From Pseudomonadota bacterium (GTDB taxonomy: Bacteria > Pseudomonadota > Alphaproteobacteria > Rhizobiales > Xanthobacteraceae), in assembly GCA_018971625.1 (NCBI GenBank), contig JAGXAJ010000001.1, positions 62,001 through 126,000 on the forward strand: a DNA stretch of 64,000 nucleotides. The letters are read 5' to 3'. The notes below the pieces were generated by a model that was not told the DNA's origin, searched no databases, and saw only the letters and a list, made by a program, of their open reading frames with translations. This document shows positions 45,650 through 55,463 of this stretch, piece by piece. The translations under genes were made by a program, and so were the position numbers. Every line of letters starts with the position of its first letter. Within the stretch, counting starts at the first letter, position 1.

Positions 45650-47479
45650 ATGAGCGTAGGCGTTATCGAGCCAGTGACAGACGACCGGCCGCGGCAAGCC
45701 AAGCCTTCGACAGCCAAGAGCTGGCTGAAGGCCATTGAACTGACCTCGCGTATCGAGGCGGATCCGAACAGGCTGTTCGCCGACATCATCGAGGATCACG
45801 CCGCGCGGCAGCCGGATCGCCCGAGCCTGCTGTCAGAAACCGAATGCTTCAGTTACGCGGAGTTGGTGCAACGCATTAATCGCTATGCGCGCTGGGCGTC
45901 GTCGGCAGGGATCAAATCAGGCGATACCGTCTGTCTTTTCATGCCCGGCCGGCCGGATTACGTCGCAGCCTGGCTCGGCATCACCAAGGTCGGCGGCGTC
46001 GTGGCGCTCATCAACACGAAATTGGTCGGGCCGTCGCTATCGCATTGCATTAATGTGGCGGGAGCCGATCACGTTATCCTGGCGTCGGATCTTGCAGACG
46101 TATTCGAGACCGCCGTACCGTATTTGAGCCGCGTGCCGAAAATCTGGACTCTTGGCGGCAACGCCGAGCTCGATGGCCAAGCAACGGCGCTCGATGAAAT
46201 TCTCGACCGTACCGATGGAAGTCCGCTCAAGGCCGGGGAGCGAGGTGCCGTTACCATCAATGATCGCGCATTGCTGATCTATACGTCAGGCACCACCGGC
46301 CTGCCGAAGGCCGCGAGCATCAGCCATCGCCGCATTCTGAACTGGGGCGGCTGGTTTGCGGGCTTGACCGGCGCGACGTCCGAGGATCGCCTGTACGATT
46401 GTCTGCCGCTGTTCCACAGCATCGGCGGCATCGTTGCGCCCTGTAGCATGTTGGGCGTCGGGGCCTCAGTGGTGCTGCCGGACAAGTTTTCGGTGAGCCA
46501 TTTTTGGCGCGATATCGCGCGCTGGAATTGCACCCTGTTCCAGTATATCGGCGAGCTCTGCCGCTATCTGTTGAAGGCGCCGCGATCCGAATTTGAAAAC
46601 GAACATCGGTTGCGGCTGGTCTGCGGCAACGGTTTGCGCGGCGACATCTGGGAAGCCTTTCAGTCGCGCTTTGCCATTCCACGAATCCTCGAATTCTACG
46701 CCGCGACTGAAGGCAATTTTTCGCTCTACAATGTCGAGGGCAAGCCCGGCGCTATCGGCCGGATTCCGCCGCTGCTGGCGCATCGCTTTCCGGCGGCAAT
46801 CGTTCGGGTCGATCCCGAGCTCGGCATCCCCGTTCGCAACGCAGATGGCCTTTGCATCGCTTGCGCGCGCGGCGAAATTGGTGAAGCTGTTGGCCGGATC
46901 GGAACGGCCGACGAGGGGGGCGGCCGTTTTGAAGGCTACACCGACGTGGCGCAGACCGAAAAGAAAATTCTGCGCGACGTGTTTGCAACGGGCGACGCCT
47001 GGTTTCGTACCGGAGATTTGATGCGGCTTGACGAGCAAGGCTACTTCCACTTCGTCGACCGGATCGGCGATACTTTCCGCTGGAAGGGCGAGAACGTCGC
47101 GACGTCGGAGGTAAACGAAGCGGTTGCGAATTGCCCAGGCGTTACCGAGGCGACCACCTACGGTGTGGAAATTCCCGCTGCCGATGGCCGTGCCGGAATG
47201 GCTGCGATCGTGATCGATAACAATTTCGACATCGGCGAATTCGCTGCTTGTCTTGCGCGACGGCTTCCGGCCTATGCCTGTCCAGTGATGATACGGATTT
47301 GCGCGTCGCTCGATGCCACCGAAACCTTTAAACAGAAGAAGCATGAGCTGGTTCGCGACGGTTTCGATCCGCATCACGTGACCGATCCGCTATTTTTCCG
47401 CGAGCCGAAGTCCGGAGAATATCGTCCAGTCGATGCGCGTGCCTATGCGCGCATTGTCGATGGCTCGATCAGGCTCTAA
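45650..47479 (+). CDS. FATP/very-long-chain acyl-CoA synthetase-like ligase
   Basis: 609 residues, ANL adenylating superfamily. The P-loop is LLIYTSGTTGLPKAAS, A5 is EFYAATEGNFSLYN, and the FATP/ACSVL signature GDTFRWKGENVATSEV is present, followed by the C-terminal lysine region TFKQKKHELVRDGF. It should activate a long or branched carboxylic acid as acyl-AMP then acyl-CoA, possibly coupled to uptake as in fatty-acid transport proteins. It is the first gene of a four-gene cluster with an acyl carrier protein, a second ligase and an SDR. Confidence 0.92.
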   Translation: MSVGVIEPVTDDRPRQAKPSTAKSWLKAIELTSRIEADPNRLFADIIEDHAARQPDRPSLLSETECFSYAELVQRINRYARWASSAGIKSGDTVCLFMPGRPDYVAAWLGITKVGGVVALINTKLVGPSLSHCINVAGADHVILASDLADVFETAVPYLSRVPKIWTLGGNAELDGQATALDEILDRTDGSPLKAGERGAVTINDRALLIYTSGTTGLPKAASISHRRILNWGGWFAGLTGATSEDRLYDCLPLFHSIGGIVAPCSMLGVGASVVLPDKFSVSHFWRDIARWNCTLFQYIGELCRYLLKAPRSEFENEHRLRLVCGNGLRGDIWEAFQSRFAIPRILEFYAATEGNFSLYNVEGKPGAIGRIPPLLAHRFPAAIVRVDPELGIPVRNADGLCIACARGEIGEAVGRIGTADEGGGRFEGYTDVAQTEKKILRDVFATGDAWFRTGDLMRLDEQGYFHFVDRIGDTFRWKGENVATSEVNEAVANCPGVTEATTYGVEIPAADGRAGMAAIVIDNNFDIGEFAACLARRLPAYACPVMIRICASLDATETFKQKKHELVRDGFDPHHVTDPLFFREPKSGEYRPVDARAYARIVDGSIRL

Positions 47480-47622
47480 TCGTGGCAACCATCGCGCGAC
47501 GGGAGTGGCAGGCGGAGAGTTCCGGTTTACCAATGAACGCAAAAGATCAGCGCATGCCGGAGATATCTCACGTTTGCGTTCTATGATGGACTTCACAATT
47601 TAACGAGAAAGAGAAACAATCC

Positions 47623-47868
47623 ATGTCGGTAAGGTTAAGGATTATCGCGGCGATGCGACAAGTCGCCGAGGAACAGAAGGTCACTCTGCCACCGCTTGAC
47701 GATGCGCTGTCGCTTCACGAAAGCGGCTTCGACTCTCTCGGCTTTGCCATCCTGGTGGCGCGCCTCGAAGACGATCTTGGTGTCGATCCGTTTACCCTTT
47801 CGGAGGACGCCGCGTTCCCTCTCACCGTAGGCGACTTCATCAAGGCCTATGAAAATGTCCCCGCGTGA
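47623..47868 (+). CDS. Acyl carrier protein
   Basis: 81 residues. The phosphopantetheine attachment serine is Ser38 in SGFDSLGFAILVARL, followed by the acidic helix II/III region EDDLGVDPF and the end TVGDFIKAYE. It is a dedicated carrier, not the housekeeping AcpP. Its last 20 bases overlap the start of the next ligase, so the two are probably made in fixed ratio, as for a ligase that loads its own ACP. Confidence 0.92.
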   Translation: MSVRLRIIAAMRQVAEEQKVTLPPLDDALSLHESGFDSLGFAILVARLEDDLGVDPFTLSEDAAFPLTVGDFIKAYENVPA

Positions 47869-49252
47869 AGTCTTCGCGCTCCGTGACTATCTCGGCCCGA
47901 ATCCGAAAGGCCGCACGATTTCGGATGCGCGACGGGTTGTCTCGCTAACTGACATTCTTGAGCACACTTGCCTGTCGGATCGCCTCAGCGAACTCTCCGG
48001 GCGATCGGTGCTGATGGCGGTCTCCGATCAGTTGATCTCCGGTCTGGTCATGACCGAGATCGATGGCGTGGCCCGGCGCATGCTGCTGTGTCCGCCAGAT
48101 CTCAATGCCGATCATTTGCAAAGCCTGATGCAGGATGCCGACATTGATGCGGTGATCACCGATCAGCCGGAGCGATGGACTGCCTCTGACATAAAGCTGA
48201 TCGTGCCGGCCGGAGCGCCAAAGCGGGCGGCGAGTGCGGCAAAGACCGAGCGCGCGACGGAATGGCTAATGCTGACATCGGGCACGTCGGGCGTGCCGAA
48301 AATCGTCGGCCATACGCTCGAAGGCTTGACGGGCGCGATTGTCGCCGACAGCCCGGCACGCAACGGTGCCGCAGCCAAAGCTGCTACTTGGGCGACCTTC
48401 TATGACATCCGCCGCTATGGCGGCCTCCAGATATTCCTGCGCGCCATTGTCGGCGGCGGCTCGATGGTGTTGTCGAGCTCTGGCGAGGCGCTCGCCGATC
48501 ACATCGGCCGCCTGCAGGCGCGCGGCGTGACGCACATTTCGGGTACCCCCTCGCATTGGCGCAAGCTTTTGATGAGCGGCGCCACAGCAAGCTTCACGCC
48601 ACGCTACGTCCGGCTGTCGGGCGAGATCGCCGACCAGGCCGTGCTCGACGGTTTGAGCGCTGCGTTTCCGGCAGCTTCAATCGGCCACGCCTATGCCTCG
48701 ACCGAGGCCGGCGTCGGCTTTGCCGTCAACGACGGTCGTGAAGGCTTTCCCGCCGAGATCATCGGCAACAATTGCGACGGCGTCGAGATGAAGGTAGAGG
48801 ACGGGTCGCTTCGCATCCGCTCGAAGCGGACGGCGTATGCCTATGTCGGCCGCAAGGCTGCCAAGTTGATGGACGACGAAGGCTTTGTCGACACCGGCGA
48901 CATGGTGGAGCTGCGCGGCGACCGCTATTACTTCGTTGGACGCCGCGGCGGCATCATCAATATCGGCGGCCTCAAGGTTCATCCCGAGGAAATCGAAGCG
49001 GTCATCAACCGGCAGGCAGAAGTACGGATGTCCCGGGCCAAGTCGCGCCGCAGCCCGATCACTGGCGGCATCGTGGTTGCCGATGTCGTTCTTGCCGACA
49101 ATGTCGATATCGGCCGGAGCGATGAAATCCGCGCCCGGATATTGACGGATTGCAGGGCGTCGCTGGCGCCCCATAAGGTACCCGCCGTGATCAAGTTTGT
49201 CGCCTCGCTAGATATCACGGCGGCCGGAAAGCTGGCGCGGCACGATGCATAA
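47849..49252 (+). CDS. Adenylating ligase (acyl-ACP/CoA ligase-like)
   Basis: 467 residues, shorter than a typical ANL enzyme because the N-terminal subdomain is reduced. Core motifs: WLMLTSGTSGVPKIVGHT (P-loop), HAYASTEAGVGFA (A5), FVDTGDMVELRGDRYYFVGR (A7/A8), GGLKVHPEEIE and the terminal catalytic lysine in ITAAGKLARHD. Overlap with the ACP gene suggests it loads an acyl or aryl group onto that ACP. Start ATG 47849 or ATG 47855. The downstream SDR overlaps its 3' end. Confidence 0.9.
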   Translation: MKMSPREVFALRDYLGPNPKGRTISDARRVVSLTDILEHTCLSDRLSELSGRSVLMAVSDQLISGLVMTEIDGVARRMLLCPPDLNADHLQSLMQDADIDAVITDQPERWTASDIKLIVPAGAPKRAASAAKTERATEWLMLTSGTSGVPKIVGHTLEGLTGAIVADSPARNGAAAKAATWATFYDIRRYGGLQIFLRAIVGGGSMVLSSSGEALADHIGRLQARGVTHISGTPSHWRKLLMSGATASFTPRYVRLSGEIADQAVLDGLSAAFPAASIGHAYASTEAGVGFAVNDGREGFPAEIIGNNCDGVEMKVEDGSLRIRSKRTAYAYVGRKAAKLMDDEGFVDTGDMVELRGDRYYFVGRRGGIINIGGLKVHPEEIEAVINRQAEVRMSRAKSRRSPITGGIVVADVVLADNVDIGRSDEIRARILTDCRASLAPHKVPAVIKFVASLDITAAGKLARHDA

Positions 49253-49979
49253 TGTCCTGGTGACCGGAGGCAGCCGCGGCATCGGCCTCGCCATCGCGCG
49301 ACGGCTAGCTGCAGTTGGCTACCATGTGATCGCGGTGGCGCGACGCGAAAGCGACGAATTGAAAGCGGCGATCGCCGAAGCGGTGAAGCAGGGCAGGGGC
49401 ATGCTTCATTTCAGGCCATTCGATCTGAGCGAGATCGACGCGATACCGGCCTTTGTCAAGGAATTGCGCGACGAATTTGGCGCCATCTATGGTCTGGTCA
49501 ACAATGCCGGCATTGGCACCGAGGGACTGCTCGCGACCATGCATAATTCCGAGATTGAAGCCTTGCTTCGGCTCAACGTCCTTTCGCCGGTAATCCTGAC
49601 CAAATATGTGGTGCGCCATATGATGGCCGATGGCGCCGGGCGCGTCATCAACATGTCCTCGATCATCGCCAGCACCGGCTACAACGGCCTGTCGGTTTAC
49701 GGTGCGACCAAGGCCGCCGCGACCGGTTTCACTAAGTCGTTGGCCCGCGAGGTCGGCAAGCTGGGCATTACCGTGAACGCGATCGCGCCCGGTTTTATCG
49801 ATACCGAATTAACGCAGAGCTTGTCGGACGATCAGCGCAAACGGATTGCGAGCCGAAGCGCGCTTCGGCGTTTGCCGGAATCCGACGATGTCGCCCGCAT
49901 GGTGGAATATCTGCTGGGCGACGGAGGCCGTAATATTACGGGTTCGGTGATGACGATCGATGCCGGGAACACCGCCTGA
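49245..49979 (+). CDS. SDR-family reductase (FabG-like 3-oxoacyl-ACP reductase)
   Basis: 244 residues. The classical SDR motifs are VLVTGGSRGIGLAIA (NAD(P) binding), NNAGIG, the catalytic Ser in INMSSIIAS, Tyr152 and Lys156 in SVYGATKAAA, and the PGFIDTEL loop. It probably reduces a 3-oxo or carbonyl group on the acyl-ACP made by the cluster. The start overlaps the previous gene by 8 bases. It closes the cluster; no ketosynthase, thioesterase or dehydratase follows. Confidence 0.92.
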   Translation: MHNVLVTGGSRGIGLAIARRLAAVGYHVIAVARRESDELKAAIAEAVKQGRGMLHFRPFDLSEIDAIPAFVKELRDEFGAIYGLVNNAGIGTEGLLATMHNSEIEALLRLNVLSPVILTKYVVRHMMADGAGRVINMSSIIASTGYNGLSVYGATKAAATGFTKSLAREVGKLGITVNAIAPGFIDTELTQSLSDDQRKRIASRSALRRLPESDDVARMVEYLLGDGGRNITGSVMTIDAGNTA

Positions 49980-50077
49980 GCGCAGAATATTCTTCAGCCA
50001 CGATTGTTCTCTTGATCGTCCTGAAAATGCGCCAACCTCTGACGTTTTTGGCCACAATCAAAAACGAGCATTAAAGC

Positions 50078-50191
50078 ATGCAGACATTGGCCGTTATTTC
50101 AATTTTGGCGCTAATCGTGATCGGTGGGGCAGTCTATTCCGATCAGGTGCTGACCAGTCAGCAGCAACAGGTCATGCAGAAGGCGGATTAA
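50078..50191 (+). CDS. Possible 37-residue single-pass membrane peptide
   Basis: MQTLAVISILALIVIGGAVY followed by a Gln-rich polar end. The hydrophobic segment is convincing as a TM or signal anchor, but the ribosome site is weak (GAG). Low-confidence call in an otherwise empty 480-base region. Confidence 0.35.
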   Translation: MQTLAVISILALIVIGGAVYSDQVLTSQQQQVMQKAD

Positions 50192-50236
50192 GGCGGCTTT
50201 TGAAGCAATCTTGTCGGCGGCGTTGGGGGCACAGCA

Positions 50237-50368
50237 ATGCTTTCGGTAAATCAATTTCTCAGGCTGATCAGCGTACCGGCCGTTGTTGCCGCGTTCCTGA
50301 TCGCATCTCAGGTTTCGGGTGCCGGGGTCTTCCATGTGGCGTCGCCCCAAATCATCGCTGGCGAATAA
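50237..50368 (+). CDS. Possible 43-residue exported peptide
   Basis: MLSVNQFLRLISVPAVVAAF then LIASQVSGAGVFHVAS. It has a signal-like N-terminus with GGGGGC seven bases before ATG 50237. It follows the 37-residue ORF by 45 bases on the same strand. No family known; could be spurious. Confidence 0.35.
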   Translation: MLSVNQFLRLISVPAVVAAFLIASQVSGAGVFHVASPQIIAGE

Positions 50369-50459
50369 CGCCGGTTCCTCTGTCCGTATGATCCGGGGAA
50401 ATCAGGTTCCAGGAGCCTGAACGCCTCGCTTCCCGCGGCGCGATGAGCGCAAGTCTCGG

Positions 50460-51359
50460 CTAGGAACCCGATCGATCTCCACCAGGCGGATTGGAAACGA
50501 CGGGCGCGGTCGGAGCGGGCGCGCTCGGGGCGGGTGAAGGCGGACTGGAAACAAGCGGCTGGTCGGTGTTTTTCGGTGACAACTCGCTCGAACTGCTGCC
50601 GCCGAGGAATCGGTCGAGCGTGGCCTGGATCTTCTCCTTCACGGAATCGGGACCGCGGTCACTCATCTCGGTGTGCTGGAACGGCGTTTTGATGATATCA
50701 ATACCGTCCTTGAGCGCCTGCTGTGTGGTCGGCAATACGCCTGGATCGGTCTTGAAGTTCGGATCGTGGGAGCGGAACGACAGGATCTTCATCTTGTTGT
50801 TGAGCACAAAGGGAACCCGCAGATTGTCGAGCGTGACTACCTTCGTCACGACGTCGGGGTGCTCCTTGGCAAAGTACATGGCAGTATCGCCTCCGTTGGA
50901 ATGTCCAACCAACGTGAGGTGAGTGTAGTCCGCATTGGGCTGCCTGTTTTTCAGCTCGCCAAGCACGAACAGGATGTTGGCTTCGCCCTTTTGGTAAACT
51001 CCCAACCGGCCGACATAGGGCGCTCCAGGCACGGTCATCAAAAGCGGATCGGTCGGAATATCCTGCTGAATGCTGGCAACCAGATAACCTCTTGCCGCAA
51101 GGACATTGGCCAGGAACGAGTACTCGGTATTCTTGACGGTATTGCCGTTGCTGATGATCGCGACGGGCAGCTTCCAGAAGCCGTCTTCTGCCTTTAGTTC
51201 GTAATCACGCCGTACAGCGAGGTCCACCGCGACCGGCCGCTGTCGCGCGGCATCGAACAGATCGAGCGTTTCGTGCCGAATGCCCCACTTGCTGATCGCG
51301 AAATAGACGCCGGCCGTGAACAGGCTGACGCAGACCAGGACGGCTATTCCCCTCCTCAT
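50460..51359 (-). CDS. Membrane-anchored alpha/beta hydrolase
   Basis: 299 residues. A signal anchor (IAVLVCVSLFTAGVYFAI), then an alpha/beta-hydrolase domain with the nucleophile elbow VGHSNGGDT (Ser154) and NTEYSFLANVLAARGYLVAS, HTEMSDRGPDS near the catalytic His. A Pro/Ser-rich C-terminal tail (SSPPSPAPSAPAPTAPV) follows. Such enzymes cleave esters or amides in the periplasm; the substrate is unknown. ATG 51359 has GAGGAAAG before it. It diverges from the NEW3/ABC operon. Confidence 0.87.
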   Translation of the reverse strand: MRRGIAVLVCVSLFTAGVYFAISKWGIRHETLDLFDAARQRPVAVDLAVRRDYELKAEDGFWKLPVAIISNGNTVKNTEYSFLANVLAARGYLVASIQQDIPTDPLLMTVPGAPYVGRLGVYQKGEANILFVLGELKNRQPNADYTHLTLVGHSNGGDTAMYFAKEHPDVVTKVVTLDNLRVPFVLNNKMKILSFRSHDPNFKTDPGVLPTTQQALKDGIDIIKTPFQHTEMSDRGPDSVKEKIQATLDRFLGGSSSSELSPKNTDQPLVSSPPSPAPSAPAPTAPVVSNPPGGDRSGS

Positions 51360-51682
51360 GACTTTCCTCGATCACTTTTAATTCAACAGATGGTACAACG
51401 TTTGTCGTTCGAGAGCGAAGCGCCGGACCGCTAAATTAATTTTGAGCAATCTTGCTGCCCTGCAGCAAACAGACGGGCGCTCATATTTTGGAACCCGCTC
51501 GGTACGTAAGTACGCCGCGATCTAGACTAATTTCCTAGCCGACATCACTGACTCGTAATTGGGCTGTGCCGCTTTTTGTCACGATCGGCTCGCTAAGTCG
51601 CCGCACCCTTTCACCGTCGCGGTTTCGGTTCGGAAGAACTGAACGGCGACATTCCTTTCTCTGCCATTGCAGGAGTGTTCCG
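51360..51682. other. Divergent intergenic region before the NEW3/ABC operon
   Basis: About 320 bases, AT-richer in its middle (51425-51545). It should hold promoters for both the hydrolase and the NEW3 operon. No supported gene. Confidence 0.4.
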
Positions 51683-52849
51683 ATGCGAGCGGCTTATCTC
51701 GCCCCCTTTGCACTTGCTGTTGGGCTCATCGCCTCGAACGTTCATGCCGCGGATGCGCCGCGTGACATCAAGGGTCTTTACCTGATGACCGACTATCCGG
51801 CGGTTACAGTGAGGCCCGGCACCACTTCGAACATCCCGTTGCGCTTGCAGAATTACGGCCTTGGGCCGGAGCGATACCAGCTTTCGGTCACGGGTGTGCC
51901 GAGTGGCTGGACCGCGACACTGTTGGGCGGCGGACAGCCCGTCGCGGCGGCGATGCCGGCGCCCGATGCCAGCGTCGCGCTGCAGCTTCGCCTCGATATC
52001 CCCGCCAACGCCAATCTGAATGAGCAGACCCTGACAATAAAGGCGGCAGGTCAGGACAATCAGGCGACACTGCCGGTGAATGTCGCGCTGGCCAAAGAAT
52101 TGCCGGCTAAATTGACGGTGGATTCGAAGCTGCCGGAACTACGCGGCAGCCCGAAGTCGAACTTCGAATATACACTCACCATCAAGAACGACAGCGGGCG
52201 CAATCTGACCGCCAGCTTTGCGGCCAACGCGCCTCCCAATTTCGAGACGTCGTTTACGGAGGCCTACGGCACCCAGGAGCTTTCCTCGATTCCGATAGTT
52301 GCGGGACAGTCCAAGGACATCAAGCTGAAGGTTCGTCCGCCCAGCACGATCGACGCGGGGCATTTTCCGGTTCAGGTGACCGTCAAGGCCGAAGACGCTT
52401 CGGCCATGACGGAGGTTGCGCTTGATGTGGTCGGGCAGCCGCAGCTCCAGGTGGCGGGCCGCGACGGGTTATTGAGCGCGCGTGCGGTGGCCGGGAAGCA
52501 GAGCTCGATCCCGATCGTCGTGACCAACACCGGTACCGCGCCGGCCGATAATGTCGCGCTGGCCGCGACCGCACCCACGGGCTGGAAGGTCACCTTCGAG
52601 CCGGCCACAATCGACCGGCTGGTGCCGGGCAAGGATTCCGAGGTGCAGGCGCTGGTTACGCCGAGCGACAAATCGCTGGCGGGCGATTACATGACGACAG
52701 TCCGAGCGACCGCGCGCGGCGAAAATGCATCCGGCCAGTTCCGCATCACGGTCGCGACCTCGACAGTGTGGGGAATGGCTGGAGCCGGCGTAATCGGCGT
52801 GGCGTTGCTTTTGATGCTGGGCGCGGTTGCGAGGTTTGGACGCCGATGA
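51683..52849 (+). CDS. NEW3-domain exported protein with C-terminal anchor
   Basis: 388 residues from ATG 51683 (AGGAG upstream). A signal peptide ([18 protein letters not shown]) is followed by three immunoglobulin-like NEW3/COG1470 modules ([58 protein letters not shown]) and one C-terminal TM ([17 protein letters not shown]) ending in GRR. NEW3 modules are thought to be binding or spacer domains on the outside of the membrane. Its stop overlaps the ABC ATPase start (ATGA), so it is the periplasmic part of this ABC system. Confidence 0.88.
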   Translation: MRAAYLAPFALAVGLIASNVHAADAPRDIKGLYLMTDYPAVTVRPGTTSNIPLRLQNYGLGPERYQLSVTGVPSGWTATLLGGGQPVAAAMPAPDASVALQLRLDIPANANLNEQTLTIKAAGQDNQATLPVNVALAKELPAKLTVDSKLPELRGSPKSNFEYTLTIKNDSGRNLTASFAANAPPNFETSFTEAYGTQELSSIPIVAGQSKDIKLKVRPPSTIDAGHFPVQVTVKAEDASAMTEVALDVVGQPQLQVAGRDGLLSARAVAGKQSSIPIVVTNTGTAPADNVALAATAPTGWKVTFEPATIDRLVPGKDSEVQALVTPSDKSLAGDYMTTVRATARGENASGQFRITVATSTVWGMAGAGVIGVALLLMLGAVARFGRR

Positions 52850-53838
52850 GCAGTGCTGACAACAACGCCGTGATGGCGGCTGACAACATCGTCATTACGG
52901 CGCGAGACCTCACCAAGAGCTATGACGGGGTCAGAGTCGTCGATGGCATCAATTTCGACATCGCGCGCGGCGAGGTGTTCGGGTTGCTGGGCCCGAACGG
53001 TGCGGGCAAAACCACGACGATCCTGATGATGTTAGGCCTGACCGAGATATCCTCGGGCAAGGTTGGCGTGCTCGGCCACGATCCCGCGCGCTCGCCATTG
53101 CAGGTCAAGCGTCGGGTCGGCTATCTGCCCGACTCGGTCGGCTTCTACGACTATCTCACGGCAAGCGAAAACCTTGCTTATACTGCAAAACTGATGGGTC
53201 TACCGTCGGCGGACCGGGCGCGTCGCATCGCAGTGGCGCTGGCGCGGGTACGACTGTCCGACGTTGCCGACAAGCGGGTCGCGACATTCTCCCGCGGCAT
53301 GCGTCAGCGGCTCGGGCTTGCCGAGATCATTGTCAAGCAAGCCGAGATCGCCATCCTCGACGAGCCGACGTCAGGGCTTGATCCGCAGGCGACGCTTGAG
53401 TTTCTAGGCCTGATTGAAGAACTCAAGGCCGAAGGAACCACGGTGCTGCTGTCGTCGCACCTGCTCGACCAGGTGCAGCGGGTGTGCGATCGTGTCGCCT
53501 TGTTTCAGTCGGGCCGTGTCGTTCTGATGGGCGCAGTCGCCGATCTCGCGCGCCAGGTGCTTGGGGCTGGCTTCGTGGTGGAAGTCGAGGCCGATGGAGC
53601 CGGACTGGCACGCCGGCTTGCGACCATCCCCGGGGTAACCAATGTCGAGGCGCTGGCGGCGGATCGCTTCCGCATGACGGCTGACCGCGATGTGCGATCC
53701 GACGCGGCCAACGCTGTGGTTAACGCCAACGGATCGCTGCGAAGACTTTCGGTCGATGAACCGAGTCTCGAAGCGATCTATGCGCGCTACTTCCAGAACC
53801 AGACTACACCGTCGGGAGCAGCGCGTCATGCGGCGTGA
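52846..53838 (+). CDS. ABC-2 type transporter ATP-binding protein
   Basis: 330 residues. Walker [19 protein letters not shown]-loop region [11 protein letters not shown], a signature [13 protein letters not shown] (a variant of LSGGQ), Walker [15 protein letters not shown] and the switch His in [12 protein letters not shown]-terminal extension of about 80 residues ([19 protein letters not shown]) is typical of NatA/NosF-like export ATPases. The start overlaps the NEW3 gene and the end overlaps the permease by 11 bases. It drives the ABC-2 permease that follows. Confidence 0.93.
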   Translation: MSSADNNAVMAADNIVITARDLTKSYDGVRVVDGINFDIARGEVFGLLGPNGAGKTTTILMMLGLTEISSGKVGVLGHDPARSPLQVKRRVGYLPDSVGFYDYLTASENLAYTAKLMGLPSADRARRIAVALARVRLSDVADKRVATFSRGMRQRLGLAEIIVKQAEIAILDEPTSGLDPQATLEFLGLIEELKAEGTTVLLSSHLLDQVQRVCDRVALFQSGRVVLMGAVADLARQVLGAGFVVEVEADGAGLARRLATIPGVTNVEALAADRFRMTADRDVRSDAANAVVNANGSLRRLSVDEPSLEAIYARYFQNQTTPSGAARHAA

Positions 53839-54790
53839 GGGTTCGCCTTTCCAGGGACTTGGCACCGTAGCGCTCAAGGAACTGGCGGACAATCTGTCGA
53901 GCGCACGCATGCTGGTGCTCGAACTGTTGATCGTGCTCACGGCACTGGCGGCACTTTATGGCGCAATCAACAGCTTGCGGCAGAACACGGCGGAGGATCC
54001 GTTCCTGCTGCTGCGGCTGTTTACGGTCGATCGTGCGCCATTACCTTCCTTCGTCGCCATCCTGGGATTTCTGATTCCCTTGATGGCCATCGGTCTCGGC
54101 TTTGACGCGATCAACAGCGAGCATAGCCGGCGCACGTTGTCGCGAATCCTGGCGCAGCCGATCTATCGTGACGCGCTACTGATGGGAAAATTTCTCGCCG
54201 GCCTTGCCACGCTTGCGGTCAGCCTTGCGGCACTGTGGTTGATGGTGATCGGCCTCGGTCTGATTTTCCTGGGCGTACCGCCCGGCGGCGAGGAGATCGC
54301 GCGTTCGCTGGCGTTCCTGGTAATCGCGGTGTTCTATGCCGGGGTCTGGCTCTCGTTGGCGATGCTGCTGTCCGTTGTGTTCCGCTCGCCTGCTACGGCC
54401 GCGCTGGTCGCGCTCGGAACCTGGCTGTTTCTGACGGTCCTGTGGCCGATGTTGGCGCCGGCGCTGGCCCAGGTTATCGCACCGCCGGATCCGCGCTACG
54501 CCATGCTCGGCCTGGACACGCCCGACACCGCGATTTGGGCGCAGACATTAGCGCGGTTGTCGCCGAACCATCTGTTCGGCGAAGCGATGCTGGCGGTACT
54601 GTCACCGACCACGCGATCGCTCGGTCCGGTGTTTCTTGACCAACTCCGCGGTGCGGTGATGGGCGCGCCGTTACCGCTTGGTCAAAGCCTGCTGATTGCA
54701 TGGCCGCAGACAGTCTGCCTGATCGCCGGCACGATCATTCTATTCGTGGCAGGTTATATCGTGTTCCAGCGCCAGGAAGTGAGGGCGTAG
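53828..54790 (+). CDS. ABC-2 type transporter permease
   Basis: 320 residues from ATG 53828, with about six TMs: [91 protein letters not shown] and a final [19 protein letters not shown]. It has the NosY/NatB pattern [22 protein letters not shown], the cytosolic loop that docks to the ATPase. The cargo is unknown; relatives export proteins, lipids or Na+, or help assemble metal centres. Two strong hairpins follow the stop. Confidence 0.92.
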   Translation: MRREGSPFQGLGTVALKELADNLSSARMLVLELLIVLTALAALYGAINSLRQNTAEDPFLLLRLFTVDRAPLPSFVAILGFLIPLMAIGLGFDAINSEHSRRTLSRILAQPIYRDALLMGKFLAGLATLAVSLAALWLMVIGLGLIFLGVPPGGEEIARSLAFLVIAVFYAGVWLSLAMLLSVVFRSPATAALVALGTWLFLTVLWPMLAPALAQVIAPPDPRYAMLGLDTPDTAIWAQTLARLSPNHLFGEAMLAVLSPTTRSLGPVFLDQLRGAVMGAPLPLGQSLLIAWPQTVCLIAGTIILFVAGYIVFQRQEVRA

Positions 54791-54798
54791 GACGTGAA

Positions 54799-54832
54799 AC
54801 GGTGAGGATGTGCCTCCAACATCGCTCACCGT
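54799..54832. terminator. Hairpin downstream of the ABC permease
   Basis: ACGGTGAG plus GATGT pair with ACATC plus CTCACCGT around 7 nt, with one bulged G: 13 bp in all. It lies between convergent genes. Confidence 0.5.
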
Positions 54833-54840
54833 CTCACCCG

Positions 54841-54872
54841 CGCACCCTGCGCGGCACAACGCGCAGGGTGCG
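54841..54872. terminator. Perfect 12-bp hairpin between convergent genes
   Basis: CGCACCCTGCGC and GCGCAGGGTGCG around 8 nt. No T-run on either side, but the position between two convergent stops suggests a bidirectional stop or mRNA-end protector. Confidence 0.5.
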
Positions 54873-54910
54873 TGTGAATTGATATCCTGCCTTTTGGGCG
54901 AAGCGGCTGC

Positions 54911-55171
54911 CTAGCGTCGACGCGCAACCGCGACACCGAACAGAAACGCCGCGAACAAGCTTGCCAACGGTGCTTCCCTGGTAACAGCGCTGATGGTGGA
55001 GAGCGGCCGTCCTGACTGCCGCGCCGCAATGATCGCATCGCTCAGACGGTCAACCGCGGCGCGAAGCGTCGTGGAGACGTCCGCGAGGGTGCGGGATATG
55101 TCGGTCGCCGTATCGATGGCGCGCTCGGCCATACCTGGTTGCGGTGGCATTGATGGCGGCTCGATACTCAT
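54911..55171 (-). CDS. Small hypothetical protein with C-terminal membrane segment
   Basis: 86 residues. An amphipathic Thr/Ala-rich helix (AIDTATDISRTLADVSTTLR) precedes a short TM at the C-terminus (LASLFAAFLFGVAVARRR). This tail-anchored layout resembles small DUF883/ElaB-like membrane proteins, but I cannot assign the family. The region upstream to 55463 holds no gene. Confidence 0.65.
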   Translation of the reverse strand: MSIEPPSMPPQPGMAERAIDTATDISRTLADVSTTLRAAVDRLSDAIIAARQSGRPLSTISAVTREAPLASLFAAFLFGVAVARRR

Positions 55172-55463
55172 CCAGGCTTTCCTGTCAAAGACCCGCTTTC
55201 CGGGATCGATAAGGCCGCCACCTTTGGCTATCTGCGCGCGCGCGTGTTTGCACAGCGGGTCCGCGAGAACCTTTGGCTATCCGCGACAGCGCCGTTTTTA
55301 ACGGCGGGTGGCGGCCTCGATCGAGCAAATGCGCATTCGAGGCGTTTGTTCCGCGGTGAAGATGGAATCTGCAAGGTGGCTCCCTCCTTGCGGACCGATT
55401 CGGCGGCGGTCGGTCGTTAAGGCGGGTATGGCACCCGTAAGCCGCTCGTGACCGATGACGAGC

